From: Proteocatella sphenisci DSM 23131
GTDB lineage: Bacteria > Bacillota > Clostridia > Peptostreptococcales > Filifactoraceae
Length of the DNA stretch: 46,354 bases
Reading direction: 5' to 3'
Assembly: GCF_000423525.1 (NCBI RefSeq)
Contig: NZ_AUID01000022.1
Location: 1 to 46,354, forward strand
Shown here: positions 7,213 through 17,627 of the stretch, one piece after another
Position numbering within the stretch: position 1 is the first letter of the stretch
Layout: each line of letters begins with the position of its first letter
The notes under the pieces: model-generated
What the model was told of the DNA's origin: nothing
Seen by the model: only the letters and a program-made list of their open reading frames with translations
The model's database searches: none
Translations under genes and position numbers: made by a program

Positions 7213-7995
7213 ATGGAGAACTCAATACTAGAGAAGTTTGGTTTTAAGTTTAATAAAAGGAGCGTACATACGGGTCGGACAATAATGTTGGAAGAGTTGT
7301 CCAAGTTGATAAAAGCTGTACCGGATGCGACCCATTATGATGAATATGTTGAAGCTATGATAAATCAGAATTGTCTACTGAAGAGGTCGTCTTCTTCACG
7401 AAAAATAACGGCAAGTTTTTTAACGGAATTATACTCACTTGATCCTAAATTATCAATTTTTCGGACCTTATTATTTTTCTGGAACCGAGATGAAGAAGCA
7501 AGACCACTTCTAGCAATGCTCTGTGCTGTTTGTAGAGACAGAGTGCTAAACCACTCTTTCAAAGAAATTAGATCATTAGAACTTAATACTGAAGTTCAAA
7601 AAAAAGCAATAGAAGAACTGATTGATGATATGGAGCCAAATCGTTTTAGCGAATCAACACTACAATCAATGGCTCGAAATATTTTGTCTAGTTGGACAAA
7701 AAGTGGACACCTAACAGGGAGACGAGAGAAAGTCAGGGCCCAAGCTAAAGCTACTCCTGCCACTGTGGCTTATGCTATTTATCTTGGTTATTTAGCAGGA
7801 GAGAGAGGACCAGCACTTTTTGAAACAAATTATATGGAGATAAATGATTGCTCAAAAGAAATGGCAATTGAACTTGCAGAAAATGCTTCAGCACGGGGAT
7901 GGATAAATTATAAGCGGATAGGTAACGTGATGGAGATTTCACTTCCAAATCTTATAACAAAAGTGGAGGCAGAGATAATTTATGAGCAAAATTGA
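7213..7995 (+). CDS. brxA: BREX protein BrxA (DUF1819)
   Basis: About 260 residues from ATG 7213, preceded by GGAAGGTGA. Recognisable features are ELSKLIKAVPDATHYDEYVE, NCLLKRSSSSRKITASFLTE, LYSLDP and RTLLFFW, the typical N-terminal half of BrxA/DUF1819, with a winged-helix-like C-terminal part. BrxA is a DNA-binding protein required, in some BREX systems, for phage restriction. It overlaps brxB by 14 bp, which implies coupled translation. Confidence 0.9.
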   Translation: MENSILEKFGFKFNKRSVHTGRTIMLEELSKLIKAVPDATHYDEYVEAMINQNCLLKRSSSSRKITASFLTELYSLDPKLSIFRTLLFFWNRDEEARPLLAMLCAVCRDRVLNHSFKEIRSLELNTEVQKKAIEELIDDMEPNRFSESTLQSMARNILSSWTKSGHLTGRREKVRAQAKATPATVAYAIYLGYLAGERGPALFETNYMEINDCSKEMAIELAENASARGWINYKRIGNVMEISLPNLITKVEAEIIYEQN

Positions 7996-8530
7996 CATAT
8001 TATTGAAGAATTATGAAAACTCCATAATTATACCTTGGAGAGACTTAGCGGCAGCTCAAAGAGTAATATTTGCTGTTTATAATGAATCTGATGAGAGAAG
8101 ATTAAAAGCCAAGATTCCTGAGTTTGAAATTATCTCTAGAAATTTGAATCATGGCTGGTATGAATTCGATTTAACAGACACATTTTCTGAGTGGATGCAT
8201 AGTCAACGATATGCAAAGAGTTATTATAAAAATCCAAAACTACTGTCTAATATTATTCACAAATATGGTGAATACATCGAAGAGAAATTCAGAGAATTTA
8301 TAGATAACGAAGACATTACTGATGAAGATGTAGTTACTATTTCTGGGGTTGGTTCAGTATTCGGGTTTATCAAGGTGAGAGATTTAGTTGATAGTATATC
8401 ACCAATGGTAAAAGGAAGACTTCTGGTGCTCTTTCCTGGAAGTTATGAGAACAATAATTATCGGTTACTTGATGGGTATGATGGTTGGAATTATCATGCA
8501 TTACCAATTACGTGTAATAAGAAAATCTAG
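7982..8530 (+). CDS. brxB: BREX protein BrxB (DUF1788)
   Basis: 182 residues, in the usual 180-200 range. It shows IIPWRDLAAAQRVIFAVYNE near the start, LNHGWYEFDLTDTFSEWM, then SISPMVKGRLLVLFPGSYEN and NYRLLDGYDGWNYHALPI, the characteristic DUF1788 end. BrxB is a core component of type 1 BREX, needed for both methylation and exclusion in studied systems; its biochemical role is not settled. It starts inside the end of brxA and is 10 bp from brxC. Confidence 0.93.
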   Translation: MSKIDILLKNYENSIIIPWRDLAAAQRVIFAVYNESDERRLKAKIPEFEIISRNLNHGWYEFDLTDTFSEWMHSQRYAKSYYKNPKLLSNIIHKYGEYIEEKFREFIDNEDITDEDVVTISGVGSVFGFIKVRDLVDSISPMVKGRLLVLFPGSYENNNYRLLDGYDGWNYHALPITCNKKI

Positions 8531-8540
8531 GGGGATATAG

Positions 8541-11500
8541 ATGTTTAACAAAGATGTATATATGATAAATCCATTAGAACGCAAACTCGTTAATGAGGGT
8601 GTTGCAAGTGTTAATGATAGAAACCTCAATGTGCTTCGTTATGAGGTAGAAACTTTTGTTTGTGATGGGCAATATGAGAAGGGTATGGAACATATCCTTG
8701 ATGTTTATTTGAGAAAATTAGGACATGAGCAACAGCCAGCGGTTTGGGTAAGCGGCTTTTTTGGTTCAGGTAAATCGCATTTAGTTAAAATGTTGGCTGC
8801 GTTTTGGCAAGATGTTGAATTTCAAGATGGTGCAAGAGCCATATCATTAGCAGATTTACCAGATAGCATAAAAATTCACCTCCATGAACTAAGTACTCAA
8901 TCCAAAAGATATGGTGGGTTACATGCGGCAACAGGGACATTGGGTGCTGGAGCAAGTGGAAGTGTAAGATTGGCAATGCTTCGAATTATTTATAAGTCTG
9001 TTGGATTACCAGAAAATTATGCAAATGCATCATTTGTTATGTGGTTGAAGGCTGAGAATATTTTCGACCAAGTTAAGGAAAAGGTTGAATCTAAAGGATA
9101 TGAGTGGAATGAAGAACTAGATAATCTTTATGTGGCAGAAGGACTTCATGAAAGTTTATCAGAAGTTAAACCTAACCTGTTCCCAACACCTGAAAGCTGT
9201 GTTGAGACTTTGAATAATAGGTTCCCGAATAAGTTAGATGTCACTAGTGATGAAATGATTAAGTCAATTAAAGATGCATTATCAAGTGATGGACATATGC
9301 CTTTGACCTTAGTTATACTAGATGAAGTTGAACAATATATTGGTGATAGCACACAAAGAGCGATGGATGTGCAAGAAGTTGTTGAGGCCTGCAGTAAACA
9401 AATAGGAAGTAAATTACTTTTTATTGGAACCGGGCAAACAGCTGTAACAGGAACAGCATTACTTAAGAAATTAGAAGGTCGCTTTACAGTAAGAATTGAA
9501 TTATCTGATACTGATGTTGATGCGGTTGTTAGAAAAGTAATATTGGCTAAGAAACCAGACAAAGTTCAAGAAATAAGAAAAATAATGGAGAGAAACATTG
9601 GTGAAATTTCTAGACACTTAAGCGCAACCAGCATTGGGCATAATCAAAGGGATGCAGAATACTTTATTCAAGATTACCCTATATTACCAGTTAGAAGAAG
9701 ATTTTGGGAAAATACATTGAGAGTCTTAGATCAAACAGGTACAGATAGTCAGTTAAGAAATCAACTGAGTATGGTTCATAAAGCTGCTCAATTTAATATG
9801 AATGAACCATTGGGTAATGTGATTCCTGCAGATTATTTATACTATGATTTAGCAGATAAAATGCTTCATGCTAGAGTTTTGCCAAGAAAAGTGCATGAGA
9901 AAACCATGTTGTGGCATACGCAAGGATATAATGAAAAACTAGTTTCTAGAGCTTGCGGACTGATTTTTCTAATCAATAAATTAGCTGGAAGTAACAATGA
10001 GATTGGAATAAAAGCGAATATAGACACTTTGGCAGATCTTATGGTTACAGATTTGTCTAGTGGAAGCTCACATCTTAGAAGTAGACTTAGTAGATTATTA
10101 GATGATTGCGAAATATTGATGAAAGTTAATGATGAATACAGAATACAAACCGAGGAAAATTTAGCCTGGTTAGATGAATATGCGAGTAATCAAAATATCC
10201 TTCGAAATGAAATGCATAGGGTAAATGCTGAAAGAGAAGATAAAATCAAAAAGAAATTTGTTGAAACAGTAGGGAAATCAACAGTTATGCATGGACAGTC
10301 AAAGGTCGTAAGAAATATTAATTTCTTCTTTGGCACAACATTACCGGCAGATGTTAATAAGAATGTATATGTTTGGGTTAGAAATGAATGGAGCACGGAT
10401 GATGATTCAGTAAGGATTGATGCAAGACAATCAGGAAACCAATCACCTACCATTTACGTATTTATCCCAAAGAGACCAGAGATTATTAATTATCTAGTGG
10501 AGTCAAAAGCTTCTGCATCTACTTTAAGTAAAAAAGGCTCTCCGGCTCCTATAACGCCTGAAGGTAAAGAGGCTATGGCAGCCATGGAGACAATTAAAAA
10601 CAATGCAGAAAGAAATATTGGTGAACTTTTAAGAGAAGCTTTATCTGAAGCTAAGGTATTCCAAGCGGGTGGAAATGAGATTATTGAAGGAAATCTAAAG
10701 GACGCTATACTAGCTGCTGCAAATAACTCAATTCATAGATTATATCAGGATTTTGACATTGCAGATAATCCAAATTGGAATAAAGTATTTGCTAAAGCTA
10801 AAGAAGGTGCACCTGATTCACTTAAATATGTAGGTTTCAATGGAGATGTATCTGAACATGCTGTATGTAAAAAAGTTATGAATTATATAGGTAGCGGCAA
10901 AAAAGGAACAGATATCAGAAAGGAATTTGAAAATGCGCCTTATGGTTGGTCTGGAGATGCTATCGATGGATCATTACTTGCATTAATGGTTGCAGGGCTG
11001 ATTCGCTGTTTGGGTGAGTCCGGGAATTTGGTTAATCCAAAAGATATTGAAAGAAAACAGATTGGTAAGATGAATTTTAAAATTGAATCTGTGACAATCT
11101 CTACTATACAAAGAATCCAGATTAGGAAGTTGTACCAAAAAGCAGGTATAAAGGCAGATGCTGGCAACGAGTCGTTGAAATCTGATGATTTCATTAACTA
11201 TATGCTAGAGCTTGCAGAAGACTCCGGGGGAGCAGAACCAAGGCCAGAAAAGCCAGATACATTGTTAGTTAATGAACTTAAGTTCCAGTCAGGTAATGAG
11301 CAACTACTGTCGATATATGAAAATAAAAATGAATTGGAAACTCTAATTGAAGAGTGGTCAAAGCTGAAAGTGAATATTGAAAGTAGAATAATAAATTGGG
11401 ATAAGTTCGAAAAGATGATGTTACTTGTTTCTGATGAAGATGTAATAAGTGATATAAAAAATCAAGCTCGATCTATAAAAGAAGAACGTCAACTTCTCCA

Positions 11501-11960
11501 TGATCCTGACATGATAGTACCGCTTCTGAAGTCTTTGGAAAACACATTAAGAACTACAATAAATGCTAAGTATTCACAATATGCAAGTGTGTATGACTAT
11601 TTATATAAGAAGTTAACTAATAACGAATCTTGGAATAGATTAACTGAAGATAAGAGAACTAGTATATTAAAACAAAACAGTCTCTCAAAAATTCAGCCTA
11701 TAGCTTTAGGCTCATATGAAGAATTATTGAGTGCTTTGAAGCAGTACCTACTTAAATCATGGGCTGATAGAGAAGCTGCATTAGAAGCAAAATTCAATAA
11801 AGCAACCGAGATGACAGCTAAAGAACTCGAACCAAAGTTACAGATGGTAGATATACCTAAACGCACACTAAAGTCAGAAGAAGATATTAATAGTTGGATT
11901 GAAGAAATTAGAGATCAGCTTAAAGAAAAATTAGTCGATGGACCAATAGTTGTACGCTAA
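8541..11960 (+). CDS. brxC: BREX protein BrxC, large P-loop ATPase
   Basis: 1139 residues, close to the usual 1200. Walker A is GFFGSGKSH (about 72-80) and Walker B is LVILDEVEQYIG (about 257-268), followed by a sensor-like LLFIGTGQTAVTGT. The long C-terminal half has helical, partly coiled-coil segments. BrxC is an AAA-type ATPase core subunit of the BREX complex, needed for host methylation and phage exclusion. AGGGGGAT precedes ATG 8541. The gene lies between brxB and pglX with gaps of 10 and 16 bp. No damage seen. Confidence 0.95.
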   Translation: MFNKDVYMINPLERKLVNEGVASVNDRNLNVLRYEVETFVCDGQYEKGMEHILDVYLRKLGHEQQPAVWVSGFFGSGKSHLVKMLAAFWQDVEFQDGARAISLADLPDSIKIHLHELSTQSKRYGGLHAATGTLGAGASGSVRLAMLRIIYKSVGLPENYANASFVMWLKAENIFDQVKEKVESKGYEWNEELDNLYVAEGLHESLSEVKPNLFPTPESCVETLNNRFPNKLDVTSDEMIKSIKDALSSDGHMPLTLVILDEVEQYIGDSTQRAMDVQEVVEACSKQIGSKLLFIGTGQTAVTGTALLKKLEGRFTVRIELSDTDVDAVVRKVILAKKPDKVQEIRKIMERNIGEISRHLSATSIGHNQRDAEYFIQDYPILPVRRRFWENTLRVLDQTGTDSQLRNQLSMVHKAAQFNMNEPLGNVIPADYLYYDLADKMLHARVLPRKVHEKTMLWHTQGYNEKLVSRACGLIFLINKLAGSNNEIGIKANIDTLADLMVTDLSSGSSHLRSRLSRLLDDCEILMKVNDEYRIQTEENLAWLDEYASNQNILRNEMHRVNAEREDKIKKKFVETVGKSTVMHGQSKVVRNINFFFGTTLPADVNKNVYVWVRNEWSTDDDSVRIDARQSGNQSPTIYVFIPKRPEIINYLVESKASASTLSKKGSPAPITPEGKEAMAAMETIKNNAERNIGELLREALSEAKVFQAGGNEIIEGNLKDAILAAANNSIHRLYQDFDIADNPNWNKVFAKAKEGAPDSLKYVGFNGDVSEHAVCKKVMNYIGSGKKGTDIRKEFENAPYGWSGDAIDGSLLALMVAGLIRCLGESGNLVNPKDIERKQIGKMNFKIESVTISTIQRIQIRKLYQKAGIKADAGNESLKSDDFINYMLELAEDSGGAEPRPEKPDTLLVNELKFQSGNEQLLSIYENKNELETLIEEWSKLKVNIESRIINWDKFEKMMLLVSDEDVISDIKNQARSIKEERQLLHDPDMIVPLLKSLENTLRTTINAKYSQYASVYDYLYKKLTNNESWNRLTEDKRTSILKQNSLSKIQPIALGSYEELLSALKQYLLKSWADREAALEAKFNKATEMTAKELEPKLQMVDIPKRTLKSEEDINSWIEEIRDQLKEKLVDGPIVVR

Positions 11961-11976
11961 TCAGGAGGTGAAATGA

Positions 11977-14900
11977 GTGAAACCTTTATCGAAGGAATTA
12001 AGAAATAAATTTGAAAGAACAATAGAGAATGCTAGAGAAGTAGCAGAAGAAGCAGCAAAAATTGCTTTAGAACAACTTGGAGTAGGTGAAGCTTCACCAT
12101 ATAGTTATTTATCAGAAGATAAGAGAGCTTTGCGTAGAAGATTACGAGCGCATGGTCGAAATTTAGGTGACATTCGTGACTCTAAAACAGAAACCCAAGA
12201 AATTGATAGATTAGTTGAAGAAATTGCCTATGAACATTGGCATAGAATGCTTTTTGCAAGGTTTTTGGCAGAAAACGATTTGCTTATGTATTATGAAGAT
12301 GATGACATTGAGAATGCAGTCCCAGTTACGTTATCTGAGTGTGATGAATTGGCTGAGGAGCTAGGACTGAAAAATGGCTGGGAAATGGCGGCAAAACTTG
12401 CAACTAAAATGTTGCCACAAGTATTTAGGGCTGACTCGCCGGTATTTAAAATTGGATTATCTCCAGAAAAGCAAAGGCAACTTGTAAATCTTGTTTCAAA
12501 CATCGAAGGCGTTGTATTTCAGGCCTCTGATAGCTTGGGATGGGCGTATCAGTTCTGGCAAAATAAGAAAAAAGAACTAATTAATAAATCTGAATCTAAA
12601 ATTGGTGATAAGGAATTACCAATAGTGACTCAATTATTCACTGAGCCATATATGGTCAAATATTTAATAGATAATACACTAGGAGCATGGTATGTAAATA
12701 AAAAGTTATCTGAAATTCGTCCTGATATTAAAATATCTCATGATATTATCATAGAAGAAATGGCTTTTTCGAAAGATATTGATTTTAGTTATTTAAAAAT
12801 GATTAATACTGATAAAGGTGTTATTCCTGCAGCTGGGGAATTTAAGACGTGGCCAGATAAACTTTCGGAATTGAAAATTATGGATCCATCATGTGGGTCA
12901 GGACATTTTTTAGTTTCAATTTTTTTGACATTAATCCCAATGCGGATGGAAATTGAACAATTAAGTGCTTTTGAAGCATGTAATCGTATTTTGAATGAGA
13001 ATCTCTTTGGATTAGAAATTGATAAGCGTTGTGTGGAAATTGCAGTTTTTTCAATTGCATTGGCTGCGTGGAAGTATCCAAATGCAGGAGGTTATAGAAA
13101 ATTACCTGACATTCAAATTGCGTGGTGTGGTCAATCTTTGAGATTAAAGAAAGAAGAATGGTTAGATATGGTTAAAGATGAACCATCGTTAAGATTTCAT
13201 ATGACTGAGTTATATGAAACCTTTAAACATTCCAATATTCTTGGAAGCCTAATTAATCCAAATAAAGAAATTTCTAACACTAGCATATTTGACATGAAGT
13301 GGGACGAAATACACTCTATTTTGACAAGATTAGCAAATAAACAAACATATGAAAATGATACGTTGGGGGTGTTGGCACAAAGCGTAGAAAAAGCATTCCT
13401 CTTACTTGCAAATCAGTATCAATGGGTAATAACAAATGTACCTTACCTGACTATGAAAAAGCAAGATGAAAAAATGAAGGAATTAATATCAGAACAGTAT
13501 CCAATCTCGAAGTACGATCTTTCAACAACTTTTTTTGAAAGAATGCTTGAATTAAGTGAAAAAAATGGAGTAGTATCGTGTGTAATGCCTATTAATTGGT
13601 TGTTTTCTAAAAGCTATAAAGCTTTTAGAGAGTATATACTACAGACTTTTGAAATAGGGAACATTGCAATTCTTGGTTCTGGTGCATTTGATTCGATTTC
13701 TGGTGAAGTTGTTAAAGTATTATTGATATCTGTGAATAAACATAAAGCTAGTAAAAATCATTTTTACGCCGGATACGATGTGAGCAACTATTCAGATAAA
13801 AGTGAGGGATTATTGAAAGAACCTATGAGTTTATGTAATCAGTATGATCAACTTCAAAATCCTGATGGTAGAATACTAATTGAGTATAGTAATAGCTTTG
13901 ACACTCTAGATTCGTTAGCTATTTCAAAAAGAGGAATAGTCAATGGAGATAATGAAAGGTGGAAAAGATGTTTTTGGGAACTGCCTAAAAAGTTATCAAG
14001 CTGGGAGTGGTTGCAATCGGCTGTAAATCAAAATGTGGAATTTTCCGGAAGACAATCAATTATTGATTGGTCTAATAAAGGAATAGGAATGCTCAGACCG
14101 ACTAAAGATAATCCATCATACGACAAATTAGGTATATGTGTAAGTAGGATGGGAGGATTAAAAACTACAATTTATACAGGGGAAATGTATGACCAGAATA
14201 CAGGTGTAATAGTTCCTAATAACAATAAGGATCTATTAGCTATTTATTGCTATTGTAAGTCTAATTATTATGCAAACGAAGTCAGAAAGCTAGATAAGAA
14301 ATTAAATGTAACTAGTGATACATTAATCCAAGTTCCAATTGATCTTGAGCATTGGAGTGAAGTTGCAAAAACAGAATATCCTAATGGATTACCAAAACCT
14401 TACACAGATGACCCAACACAATGGATATTTCATGGTCATCAAAGGAAATCAGCAGATTCTTTACAGGTAGCGGTTGCAAGACTAATGGGTTATAGATGGC
14501 CTGCAGAATTAGATAAAGAAATGGAGCTTTCTGATGAAGCTAAAGCTTTAGCTGAAGAATGTGAAGGGTTATTATCTTTTGCTGACAAAGATGGAATTGT
14601 TTGCATCCCATCTGTAAGAGGTGAAGCCCCAGCTTCTGAAAGGTTACTTAACTTACTTGCGGCAGCATATAAAGATGAAGATATTAATATGATATTGTCT
14701 GGACTTCTCTCTGATGCCGATCATGCCGGAAAAAGTTTGGAGTCATGGCTTAGAGATAAGTTCTTTACACAGCATTATAAATTGTTTGGACATCGTCCAT
14801 TCATTTGGCAAATATGGGATGGTTTGAAAGATGGATTTTCAGCACTAGTGAACTATCACAAGCTTGATAGGAAGAATCTTGAAACCCTAATTTACACTTA

Positions 14901-15312
14901 TTTGGGTGACTGGATTAGCAAACAGAAATCAGCTATGGTTGAAGGTATAGAAGGTGCGGAAGAGAAATTAAATGCTGCTACAGGTTTGAAAAAGAAACTA
15001 GAATTAATCCTTGAGGGAGAAGCTCCATATGACATTTTTGTCAGATGGAAGCCTCTTAATAAACAGCCTTTAGGCTGGGAACCAGATTTAAATGATGGTG
15101 TACGCATTAATATTCGTCCTTTTATGAGTGTTGGAGATGTAGGGAAAAAAGGTGCCGGGGTATTACGTGATAAACCAAATATAAAATGGACTAAAGACAG
15201 AGGTAAGGACACAGAGAATAGTCCTTGGTATCATTTGTTTGGTGGAGACAGAATCAATGATCACTACGTAACACTAGAAGAAAAGAAAAAAGCAAGGGAA
15301 GAAATGAGGTGA
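11977..15312 (+). CDS. pglX: BREX methyltransferase PglX (BrxX)
   Basis: 1111 residues from GTG 11977, 6 bases after AGGAGGTG; the nearer ATG is out of frame and soon stops. The SAM-binding motif is DPSCGSGHF (303-311), and the catalytic motif of amino-methyltransferases is NVPY (487-490), where NPPY/F is usual. GLEIDKRCVEIAVFSIALAA after motif I is typical of adenine methyltransferases. PglX methylates an adenine in a short asymmetric site, marking host DNA so that BREX blocks unmarked phage. The C-terminal 300 residues hold the conserved HRPFIWQIWDG…FSALVNYHKLD block. The reading frame is intact, with no slippery homopolymer break. Confidence 0.95.
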   Translation: MKPLSKELRNKFERTIENAREVAEEAAKIALEQLGVGEASPYSYLSEDKRALRRRLRAHGRNLGDIRDSKTETQEIDRLVEEIAYEHWHRMLFARFLAENDLLMYYEDDDIENAVPVTLSECDELAEELGLKNGWEMAAKLATKMLPQVFRADSPVFKIGLSPEKQRQLVNLVSNIEGVVFQASDSLGWAYQFWQNKKKELINKSESKIGDKELPIVTQLFTEPYMVKYLIDNTLGAWYVNKKLSEIRPDIKISHDIIIEEMAFSKDIDFSYLKMINTDKGVIPAAGEFKTWPDKLSELKIMDPSCGSGHFLVSIFLTLIPMRMEIEQLSAFEACNRILNENLFGLEIDKRCVEIAVFSIALAAWKYPNAGGYRKLPDIQIAWCGQSLRLKKEEWLDMVKDEPSLRFHMTELYETFKHSNILGSLINPNKEISNTSIFDMKWDEIHSILTRLANKQTYENDTLGVLAQSVEKAFLLLANQYQWVITNVPYLTMKKQDEKMKELISEQYPISKYDLSTTFFERMLELSEKNGVVSCVMPINWLFSKSYKAFREYILQTFEIGNIAILGSGAFDSISGEVVKVLLISVNKHKASKNHFYAGYDVSNYSDKSEGLLKEPMSLCNQYDQLQNPDGRILIEYSNSFDTLDSLAISKRGIVNGDNERWKRCFWELPKKLSSWEWLQSAVNQNVEFSGRQSIIDWSNKGIGMLRPTKDNPSYDKLGICVSRMGGLKTTIYTGEMYDQNTGVIVPNNNKDLLAIYCYCKSNYYANEVRKLDKKLNVTSDTLIQVPIDLEHWSEVAKTEYPNGLPKPYTDDPTQWIFHGHQRKSADSLQVAVARLMGYRWPAELDKEMELSDEAKALAEECEGLLSFADKDGIVCIPSVRGEAPASERLLNLLAAAYKDEDINMILSGLLSDADHAGKSLESWLRDKFFTQHYKLFGHRPFIWQIWDGLKDGFSALVNYHKLDRKNLETLIYTYLGDWISKQKSAMVEGIEGAEEKLNAATGLKKKLELILEGEAPYDIFVRWKPLNKQPLGWEPDLNDGVRINIRPFMSVGDVGKKGAGVLRDKPNIKWTKDRGKDTENSPWYHLFGGDRINDHYVTLEEKKKAREEMR

Positions 15313-15319
15313 AATTCAG

Positions 15320-17626
15320 TTGAAACTAATCAATAAAATAGTAAATAGCATAAGAACGGCAGCAAACTATAATCCTGAAGCTGAATCTTCGCCTCAGTGT
15401 ATTCTATGGACAGATAAGGAAAGGCTTTGGGAAAAGACTGTAGAAACCCTTAGAGGCGAAATGCCAGAATTACTTGTGCTCGGAGAATATAAACCTGAAG
15501 TTCATATGGGACCAGCGATATGGTTAAGAGTAGCTCTGTCAGGATTCATTGGGAGTTATAAAGTTCCTATTGGAAATATACCTGTATTATACTTACCTGG
15601 TGTAAGTAGACAAGATATAAGAGCTGTAGAAAGTTGCCCTGAAGAGCTTAAACCTCTTGCTGAGCTTCAGTATCGTGGAACAATTTGGTCTCAGGTAAAT
15701 TCTAGAGATTGGACACCGCTGGCATATTTTAAAACTCAAAAAGGTGGATTAGGACTAAATATTCAACAAGATGATCAAACAATTGAAGCTCTTGAAAGAG
15801 CATTAGTAAAGCTTTTGTTTGAAGATATTGATTCTTTTAAAAATGAATATCTAGATAAGGATTATTTTAATGCACTATTAACAGGTGGAGATCCTGTAAG
15901 AGATGTTCTTAACTGGATAAATGATCCCGATTTATTCAAGAAAAGCAAAACTGATGAAGAGTGGTCGGCTTTTTCTGAAATTTGTATTTCAAAGTTACAC
16001 TTTAACCCAGAGCAAGATACTATATATACCGCTGCTGAAAAAATAGCATGGAAAGAGCCACAATGGGATTCGGTGTGGGACAGATTTTGTGAAGCACCAG
16101 CAAAATATAATACAATACCACAAGTCATGCGCAACATTGTTATGCCGCTTGGTATTGAACCGGATAGATCACCTCAGTGGAATGATCAACAGGAGGATAT
16201 ATTAAGAAAGGAATTAAATAAATTAGTTGGGTTGGCGGAACATAATGCTAAAGATAAAGTTATCGAATTAGAAAAAACACATGGGGTAAGAAGAAACTTT
16301 GTCTGGGCGGATAGTGGAGATGCTCCATTGGCAAAAGCTTTGTACTGGTTAAATATTATTGCGGAGCATACGCAGAAAATCATAACAGGAACCACATCGG
16401 AAATAATTGAAGCATATGAAGAATGGGGTTGGGAAGTAGATAACGCAGTTTCTAGAGCCATGCAATTAGTAAAAAAGCAAGATGATATTGATGCAATCAC
16501 TAAAGCTATAAGATCTATGTATATTTCCTGGATTGATGAGTGTGCAAGAAATTTACAAAAAGCAATTGATAACAATCCAATTAGGACCGTTTCTTCTGAA
16601 TACATTGATGGAGAATGTATGTTGTTTGTTGACGGACTTAAATACGATATGGCTAAGCAAGTATCAAATAGCTTATCTGCACTTGGATATGATGTTATTA
16701 ATCAGTCTCGATTGGCTGAACTTCCTTCACTTACGGCCACCTGCAAACCTGCTTTAATGCCAATAGCAGATGAATTGATTGGTTTGGAAGTCGACAATGA
16801 AGATTTTTGTCCTGTGATTAAAGAAACGAACCAAAAAGCAGTTTCACAAAAATTAGAAAGCCTAATGAAGAAAAAAGGTTGGAAAGTATTAAAGCATGGT
16901 GATTATAGAAGAGAAATAGAAGACAATGCATGGCTGGATTACAGCCATATAGATGAAGATGGTCATAGCTTAGGCTGGCGTATCGTTCAAAACTTTAACC
17001 GGTATATCGATGAAATTGTTGATAAGGTCGAGACTCTATTTTCAAATGGGTGGTCTAAAGTAAGGATCGTAGCAGATCACGGCTGGTTAATGATGCCAGG
17101 TGGTCTTCCCAAGACAACGATTGCTGCCTCATTAGTTGATAGCAAATGGGGTAGGACGGCTGCTATAAAACCGGGAGCTCTACTTGACGGTAACTATTAT
17201 CAATGGTATTGGAATCCAAGTGTTCATTTTGTTCTAGCTGAAGGAGTTAGTTGTTATAGAGCGAATACTGAGTATACACACGGAGGAATAAGTCTTCAAG
17301 AAAGTATTTTGCTCGATTTAATAGTGTCTGATCCAAATGATAGTAATGGAACTGCGCTTACAATCACAGATATTGTTTGGAAGGGTATGAGATGTAAAGT
17401 AGCTGTTGAAGGCCAAGTGGAGGGTTTAAATCTAGATATTAGAACGAAGCCTGCAATGCCAGAAACCTCAATCGTAATGGGAGTAAAAGAATTTACTTCA
17501 GACGGAATAACTTCGGTAGTTGTGGATGATGATATTTACGAAGGGAAGTCAGCATTTCTAGTAGTATTAGATGAAAATGAAAAAGTAGTCTATCAAATAG
17601 CAACAATTATTGGAGGTGAGCAATAA
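15320..17626 (+). CDS. pglZ: BREX protein PglZ, alkaline-phosphatase superfamily
   Basis: 768 residues from TTG 15320, with AGGTGA 8 bases upstream and only 7 bp after pglX. The metal-binding core of the PglZ domain shows as MLFVDGLKYDM (about 433-443), with a C-terminal VRIVADHGWLMMPGGLP (about 582-598), matching the D/DH metal ligands of this phosphatase-like fold. PglZ is the signature core protein of all BREX types and associates with PglX. It is probably a metal-dependent nuclease or hydrolase. The gene overlaps the ribosome site of brxL. Confidence 0.93.
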   Translation: MKLINKIVNSIRTAANYNPEAESSPQCILWTDKERLWEKTVETLRGEMPELLVLGEYKPEVHMGPAIWLRVALSGFIGSYKVPIGNIPVLYLPGVSRQDIRAVESCPEELKPLAELQYRGTIWSQVNSRDWTPLAYFKTQKGGLGLNIQQDDQTIEALERALVKLLFEDIDSFKNEYLDKDYFNALLTGGDPVRDVLNWINDPDLFKKSKTDEEWSAFSEICISKLHFNPEQDTIYTAAEKIAWKEPQWDSVWDRFCEAPAKYNTIPQVMRNIVMPLGIEPDRSPQWNDQQEDILRKELNKLVGLAEHNAKDKVIELEKTHGVRRNFVWADSGDAPLAKALYWLNIIAEHTQKIITGTTSEIIEAYEEWGWEVDNAVSRAMQLVKKQDDIDAITKAIRSMYISWIDECARNLQKAIDNNPIRTVSSEYIDGECMLFVDGLKYDMAKQVSNSLSALGYDVINQSRLAELPSLTATCKPALMPIADELIGLEVDNEDFCPVIKETNQKAVSQKLESLMKKKGWKVLKHGDYRREIEDNAWLDYSHIDEDGHSLGWRIVQNFNRYIDEIVDKVETLFSNGWSKVRIVADHGWLMMPGGLPKTTIAASLVDSKWGRTAAIKPGALLDGNYYQWYWNPSVHFVLAEGVSCYRANTEYTHGGISLQESILLDLIVSDPNDSNGTALTITDIVWKGMRCKVAVEGQVEGLNLDIRTKPAMPETSIVMGVKEFTSDGITSVVVDDDIYEGKSAFLVVLDENEKVVYQIATIIGGEQ

Positions 17627-17627
17627 G

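Noticed and set aside
9146-9562. Antisense open frames inside the BREX genes (also 10190-10453, 16186-16605, 14898-15212)
   Set aside because: They are mirror frames of strongly supported BREX coding sequence with no motifs or ribosome sites.
11977-15312. Phase-variable frameshift in pglX
   Set aside because: The frame is intact and I see no long homopolymer or short tandem repeat inside it that would support slippage.
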